From Carnegiea gigantea (taxonomy: Eukaryota; Streptophyta; Magnoliopsida; Caryophyllales; Cactaceae), in assembly GCA_029747015.1 (NCBI GenBank), contig JAKOGI010002251.1, positions 1-64,000 on the forward strand: a stretch of 64,000 nt of DNA, in the 5' to 3' direction. Of the stretch, positions 59,282 through 64,000 are shown piece after piece. The stretch's first letter is position 1. Each line of letters begins with the position of its first letter. Made by a program: the position numbers and the translations under genes. The notes below the pieces were generated by a model, which was not told where the DNA came from, ran no database searches, and worked only from the letters and a program-made list of their open reading frames with translations.

Positions 59282-60658
59282 GATGTACTTCATGAGCTGG
59301 CCTTTCTAGAATCGGCTGAATCTCTAAAATCCGACATTAGAAGTAGAGGTTATAGCCCCTAAAAGTCCAGTGTATAATCTAACTGTGGTCTAGGCAGTAC
59401 ACAAGTGGACCAAGTGCATTGTAATTATTCTAGGAGTACCCTAAAAATAGTGTAACCTACTAGTTAGGCCTAAAAATGGAATTTAGGTAATTAATGAGCT
59501 ATAATTTATCGTACGAAAGGTCGGGCTAAGAATTAGGACTAATTGAACTTATTTTGGAAATTTGTATTGGTCGAAGTTCAAACTCTGAGCTGAAGCTTAG
59601 GCATCCCCCTGAAATAGGTAGCGATCATGCCCTAACCCCCTTGAACATACCCTTGAAAATGTGCTTTGTGGATGAACGTTGAAATTGATTCGAGTTGATG
59701 TTTAGGGGATTTTTTCCTCAGTAAAGTGCTGATGGGATTTCTGATTATAACTGAAGCTGTTGTGAAATCTGGGAATTTCATATATGTATCTTTTAATGTT
59801 TTGTTGTGGACATATCTTGAAATGATTTTGGACCATATTAGGCCGGGGTGGACTATGGCCTGGTTGAACCCTGACCCGACCTTTAAGTGTACGAACAAGT
59901 GAATGATTATGCGAGACTAGGGAGGTTTGCTCCCATTTGTAAGAAGGCCCAATAGCCTTCTCCAGGTAAACAGCATGCATGGTTAGCGGCCACATGCCAC
60001 CTTAGGGGTGGACGTGGGCCAGATTAGCGGTAACCATCCAAATTGACGGCAGGCCAGGATGTGGTTAAGTGGCTGCATTAAAACCCAATGCGGACCATGA
60101 AACCTAGGGAGGTCGCTCGCCCTTTTTCCTTACAATCCGAATGAGTGGGACTTGGATGAGTTTATGTTTTTAGTTGAGAATGGTTGGGTGCTTCTCTTGA
60201 ATATTTGAATTACCCGTGTTTCCCGTACCCCTAAAATTGTTTAAAATGAATTTGCGTGTGTGTTTTGAGTGTTAGGGATGATTGTTACTGCGTTTGTCTC
60301 ACCCTTTTAAAATGTTTAATTTTTAGGTGAAGTTCATAAGCATGGGGAAGGGACTTCGATTTAGAGTGAAGGTGTTGTCACATAATACTTATAGATAGAG
60401 TTTCAAATGAAATTTCCTCTAGATGGAACTTTGTTTTAAGATAAATTTGTTTTAGATTGGACACCCTTATGTAGTGATAAACTGGATTTCAAGTTGCATT
60501 TGAATTTGCAATAAGATATTCATTAATGGGCTTTCATATACTTAGCCTTGTACTTCGTAATAGGGAATATGGCAGTAACACCTTGTTAGATTTTCCACTA
60601 CCACATAGGATAAATATTAGTAAATAAAAGGAATTAGAAATTTGGGGGAGTTACAAAG

Positions 60659-60670
60659 TGGTATCATAGC
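60659..60670 (+). other. Primer-binding site, family C copy 2
   Basis: TGGTATCATAGC, identical to the PBS of copy 1 (29938-29949), three bases after LTR2. Confidence 0.88.
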
Positions 60671-60844
60671 TTAGGTTGACTGACCTGAGAGCTTACGTAA
60701 AATAGTATTATCTGAAGTAAAAGTTAAAAAACCTATAAACTTAAGAACTGCATGGACGGTGAGTGTAGAACAGGAGAAAGGGGCTTGCATGCATCAGCAT
60801 AACTGTAATATCGTATGTCTTATTTAAAATTATTGGTGCATAGG

Positions 60845-61650
60845 ATGAATGGCACTCAGCACTGTTGCTGCCTGGGATGTAGGTGTTTCCACCAGAGGAT
60901 AGGAAAGAAACTTGAGGATGACATAGCTGCCCATTTTCTATAGATTCGAGATGTCATATGTGGGTATCTGGAGCAAGCGCCAAATAACTGCCTGAGATTT
61001 AGGGCAACCCAAGACTTATTTTTCCTTTCGACACTTGGGGGGACCAGCGGTAGCACCATCGAATGAATAAGTTACACCTTAAGAACTGAGTCTCGAAGGA
61101 CATAAGGATGTGTTATTTATGTGATTGGGAGTCTATTGAGATAGACTTATTACAACTAATTGAACGGTGACATGAGGGCCCCCACGATAATCCTTCTACA
61201 CCGAAAGCCCATGATGAGACCCCACCACCCCTGGTTATGGATGATGCTGATAGTTTTACCTTATGGGTGGAATAGTCCTTAGGGGAAAATGAACCCATGG
61301 AGGAAGAGAACCCACGGAGGAGGAAGAACCCATAGAGGAGGAAGAACCCATAGAGGAGGAAGAACATAAGGAGGAACCATTAGAAGAGGGAAATCCTAAG
61401 GAGGAAACCATGGAAGAGGAAAAATATGAGGAAGACCCTATGGAAGGGGAGGATCCTGAGAGGATCTTATCGAGGAAGGACTCGAGGAACAACCTATAGA
61501 AAATGGAGACCTAGAGAAATAATGGGAGGGGGATGAAGACTTCAAAGAAGTGGTCCTAGATAAAGGATTGAAGGAGATGCCAATAGAAGAACCTAACACA
61601 AAGGAAGTACTTACAACTAAAGTTGAACCCGAACCTAAAGTTGCTCACTA
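60845..61650 (+). pseudogene. Pre-gag acidic-repeat reading frame, family C copy 2
   Basis: Homologous to 30126-30914. The conserved first part is split over frames, and the Glu-rich repeat zone (61270-61500) has the same GAGGAAGA(A/C)CC-type units but a different copy number and broken frame. The shared design with copy 1 supports a real ancestral reading frame; this copy is more decayed. Confidence 0.5.
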
Positions 61651-62242
61651 GAAGCAAGGCAGGTGTGGTAAGATGTGTTAGGGTACCTACCCATTAGATA
61701 TTCCTAGGCAATATGATGGTTTAAAGTTAAAGATATTAGGCTTTGAAGATTATATTGCACTTTTCTTTTATTTGCCAGCAGAGTACGAACTCAGAAATTT
61801 ATCAAGTTACTTATGTACTGATAGCTATAGTGTGTGAAACAGTTATCATTTCTAATTATGCATTGAAATTTGCTTTCATTGAGCTTATATGTATGCAACT
61901 GCTTGCTTATGATTAATTGAGAACTATGTATTTGATTTATGGATGAGTACTGCTAATGTTAATGAGATGTGTACAAGACATATGGTGTTGTGCTACCAAA
62001 GCCTGATCGCACAAATCCAACATCAATTGGCTGCATGAACATAGTAAATGAATGCCACTATGAACAATAGTGCATAACTGCTTGATGATAGTACTGTCAA
62101 ATAGGATGTGTTAGTAAAATGTTATAAAATACATACCGTGAACTATTAGGGCTGTAACTAAACTCAACTTATTTCCTCAACCAGGATATCAGGAAACAAC
62201 GATAACTCTTAAACCGCACCCCATCCCCCTCAAAGGCCACAC
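61651..62242. other. Leader between pre-gag frame and gag, copy 2
   Basis: Counterpart of 30915-31515. No coding pattern was seen. Confidence 0.5.
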
Positions 62243-63396
62243 ATGAACGTGGAGAACCCCATGGCTAGCCTGAGGGAATGACTGGAAGCCTTTTAACCCA
62301 GGATTAGGAATGGGCCTTCCAGTCATGTGGATGAGACTAACCCGCCCACTGAGGTGGACCTTACCAACCCCCTGCTGTTACAATTGCTGTAGAAGCAAGC
62401 GAAACAAAAGCAGCAGCAACATAAGGACCTTCAGAGGATAGTGGAGGTCAAGGACAGGGAGACGGAAGAGGACGACTAATGCCTGTTCAACATATTTGCT
62501 AACTATGATCCATAGTATACGGTGGCACTCTTGACCCCAACGCTTTCGAAGACTGCATTTGGGACATAACGAAGTTATTTTATGCTCTCCAATTCCCTGA
62601 GGAATGAAGAGTGGCATTTGCAGTGTTCTACCTTAAGGATGAGGCTTACCTTTGGTGCGCTACAGGAAGGGAGAGGCTCATTGAAGGAGCTGATCAAGAA
62701 TTGGTTCTACCCAGTGTCCATTCAGAAAGTGATGGAAAATGAATTCATGTAGCTATAATCTGGAAAAATGAGTGTGTTTGAATATGCTTCTAAGTTCATG
62801 GACCTCTCTCGTTTCGCCCCTCCCTTCATAGCTGATGACAAGCTAAAAATGAATGCTTTGAGGCAGGGCTCAACCCAAACCTTAATGAGAGGATATCAGT
62901 GTGTCAATATGTCCCACATAAGGATTTGTATGATACTGTTGTGAATATGGGGAAAGTAATAAAGGAGAAAAATGAGTATTACAACTAGCAACAAGGGAGC
63001 TAGTAGAAAGGGGGCCAGCAAGAAAATTTTCACTCTCACGACCAATACAAAAGACCTCCAGGGAACTACCACAACAACAACAACATGTGTAGGGGGCAGC
63101 ACACCAACAATTAGCCGAGAATGATGTGCAATGCTTGCAAGAAGCTACGATACTATGCACATGAGTGTCGCACTAACAAGAGATGCTATCGCCATGGGAG
63201 TCCTCAGCATTAGGTGATGGATTGCCTGCATCCACCCCCTCCTACCAATCAGGGCCCTGGGGAACAACAGTCGCAGTAGTATTACCAAAATAAGGGTGGA
63301 GAAGCAGCAAACTCAAACCATCAAGCCCAAGCTCCATAACAGAACCAGCCAAGACCTCCTGGTCAACCACCTTGACATACTGGGGGCAGAATCTAT
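62243..63396 (+). pseudogene. Ty3/gypsy gag, family C copy 2
   Basis: It opens like copy 1 (MNVENPMASLRE) and carries degraded gag-core motifs (around 62560-62660: FYLKDEAYLW) and EYASKFMDLSRFAP (about 62785). The zinc-knuckle zone reads CNACKKLRYYAHEC and then CYRHGSPQH-stop-VMDC (about 63130-63230). Here both Cys of the first knuckle survive, but the His is Tyr as in copy 1, so that loss predates the duplication. Many frameshifts. Confidence 0.76.
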
Positions 63397-63735
63397 GTGA
63401 TGCGAATGGAAGAGTCTGAGGATGCTCCTAATATAGTGACCAGTACTTTCTCTATCAAAACTCAGCATGTCGATGTCTTGTTTGATTCTCGTGCTACACA
63501 TTCTTTTGTTTCTATCAAGCTGGTTGAGACCTTAGCTCTAGTTCCAATAGTTAAATCCCCTTTACTACCCATGGCTCTTCCTAATGGGAAGAATGTGAGA
63601 TGTGATGAGCTATCTAAGGACTTCCCTATCCAAATGCCTGACCTTGTGTTCTTGGCAAACTTGTACAAATTCGAGCTGACTGGTTTCGATGTTATTTTGG
63701 GAATGGAATGCCTAGCAAGTATCAAGCTAAAATAA
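63397..63735 (+). pseudogene. Ty3/gypsy aspartic protease, family C copy 2
   Basis: A 112-codon open frame with the complete domain order: TQHVDVLFDSRATHSFVSIK, LVETLALVPIVKSPLL, ELSKDFPIQMPDLVFLANLY and FDVILGMECLASIKLK. The active-site D-S-G reads D-S-R, so it cannot be catalytic, although the rest is the best-preserved family C protease in the window. Intact elements would read through into RT; here a stop follows at 63733-63735. Confidence 0.82.
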
Positions 63736-63849
63736 ACTGTCTTAAGTAGAGAATCCCACTAAGGGGGGCTAAGGGAGAGAAAGTATCGATAAGGGGAAGG
63801 TTCTGAAGTGTGCGGTGAGGCTTATCACCGAAATAGAAGCACAAAAGCT

Positions 63850-64000
63850 GTTAGAAAGAGGTTGCAAGGGATTCTTGTGTAATGTGGTAGACACTGAAAC
63901 CTATAACCCATCCCTTAAGAATATTCCAGTAGTTCATAAGTTTCTTGATTTCTATCCTAAGGAAATCCCTAACATGCCACCCCCTAGGGAGGTGGAATTT
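63850..64000 (+). pseudogene. Ty3/gypsy RT N-terminus, family C copy 2 (partial)
   Basis: RGCKGFLCNVVDTETYNPSL is followed by FYPKEIPNMPPPREVEF up to the window edge, the same segment as copy 1 at 33121-33265. The rest lies outside the window. Confidence 0.75.

Larger units (their letters stand above)
51005..60655 (+). repeat. Family C gypsy LTR2, split by element D2
   Basis: 51005-52082 plus 59282-60655 (about 2.45 kb without D2) start TGTAAAACCC and end GGGGAGTTACA. LTR2 keeps the about 470 bp missing from LTR1 (60041-60511), including a CTCACCC motif followed by a T-rich tract and AGGTGAAG (60297-60337). A short tandem duplication (CCAGCAGCCACCCCTC, about 51360-51400) is specific to this copy. 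Because X precedes it and a PBS with gag follows, it is a 5' LTR of the second copy and not the 3' LTR of the first. Confidence 0.85.
46520..64000 (+). repeat. Tandem segmental duplication, copy 2 (runs off the window)
   Basis: X (46520-51004, with an insertion), LTR2 (51005-60655, with an insertion), PBS, pre-gag frame, gag, protease and the start of RT follow in the same order as copy 1, starting from a junction inside integrase. The copy has reached the point equivalent to about 33260 when the window ends. Confidence 0.75.

Noticed and set aside
51005..60655. LTR2 as the 3' LTR of the copy 1 element
   Set aside because: No polypurine tract precedes it, the integrase is cut before X, and a PBS with gag follows, so it is a second 5' LTR.

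Overview
The window is plant nuclear DNA from a flowering plant and is almost entirely made of old, nested transposable elements. The evidence is Ty3/gypsy pol domains of plant type, initiator-Met tRNA primer-binding sites, a 5S-rRNA-bearing Cassandra TRIM, a hAT-type MITE and long (TA)n tracts. I found no convincing host gene, and the species cannot be fixed from the sequence alone. Nearly every coding region is broken by stops and frameshifts.

Layout. 1-890 is a (TA)n tract. 0.9-12 kb is AT-rich DNA with a BED zinc-finger fragment (3.1 kb), a Cassandra TRIM with near-matching 5-bp target duplications (7064-7740), microsatellites and a weak SINE-like segment. 12.5-18.7 kb holds a decayed Ty3/gypsy element of probable Tat type. 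Its gag is split by a 774-bp hAT-type MITE (13112-13885, 8-bp TSD). Its protease is split by a 4.2-kb LTR-like element (14165-18342, 5-bp TSD) carrying a 69-bp tandem array. A second LTR-like element (about 19150-22030) follows, and a relative of it sits at 48374-50823.

The right half is best explained as a tandem segmental duplication of about 20 kb. Copy 1 (25985-46519) and copy 2 (46520 to beyond the window) each contain a segment 'X', then an LTR, a PBS, a pre-gag acidic reading frame and gag-pol of one Ty3/gypsy family (called C here). The two are joined inside the integrase gene at a 3-bp microhomology. Copy 1 was hit by an internally deleted gypsy element D1 (33701-38726, in the RT) and by a 6.1-kb terminal-inverted-repeat element (39550-45632, between RNase H and integrase). 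Copy 2 was hit by the LTR-like element at 48374-50823 (in X) and by D2, a complete but dead gypsy element (52083-59281, in the LTR).

The most unusual object is the 6.1-kb element. It has two about 478-bp terminal inverted repeats, a 3-bp target duplication whose removal puts the host pol back in frame, and two minus-strand genes. One gene resembles the 'putative gypsy type transposon' family (Pfam PF04195). Each gene is followed downstream by an array of 11-12 units of about 59 bp, and each unit contains a hairpin. This architecture fits no standard LTR retrotransposon and points to a DNA-type or foldback-type element carrying a gene usually annotated as 'gypsy-type'. All identifications come from reading the sequence; no database search was run.
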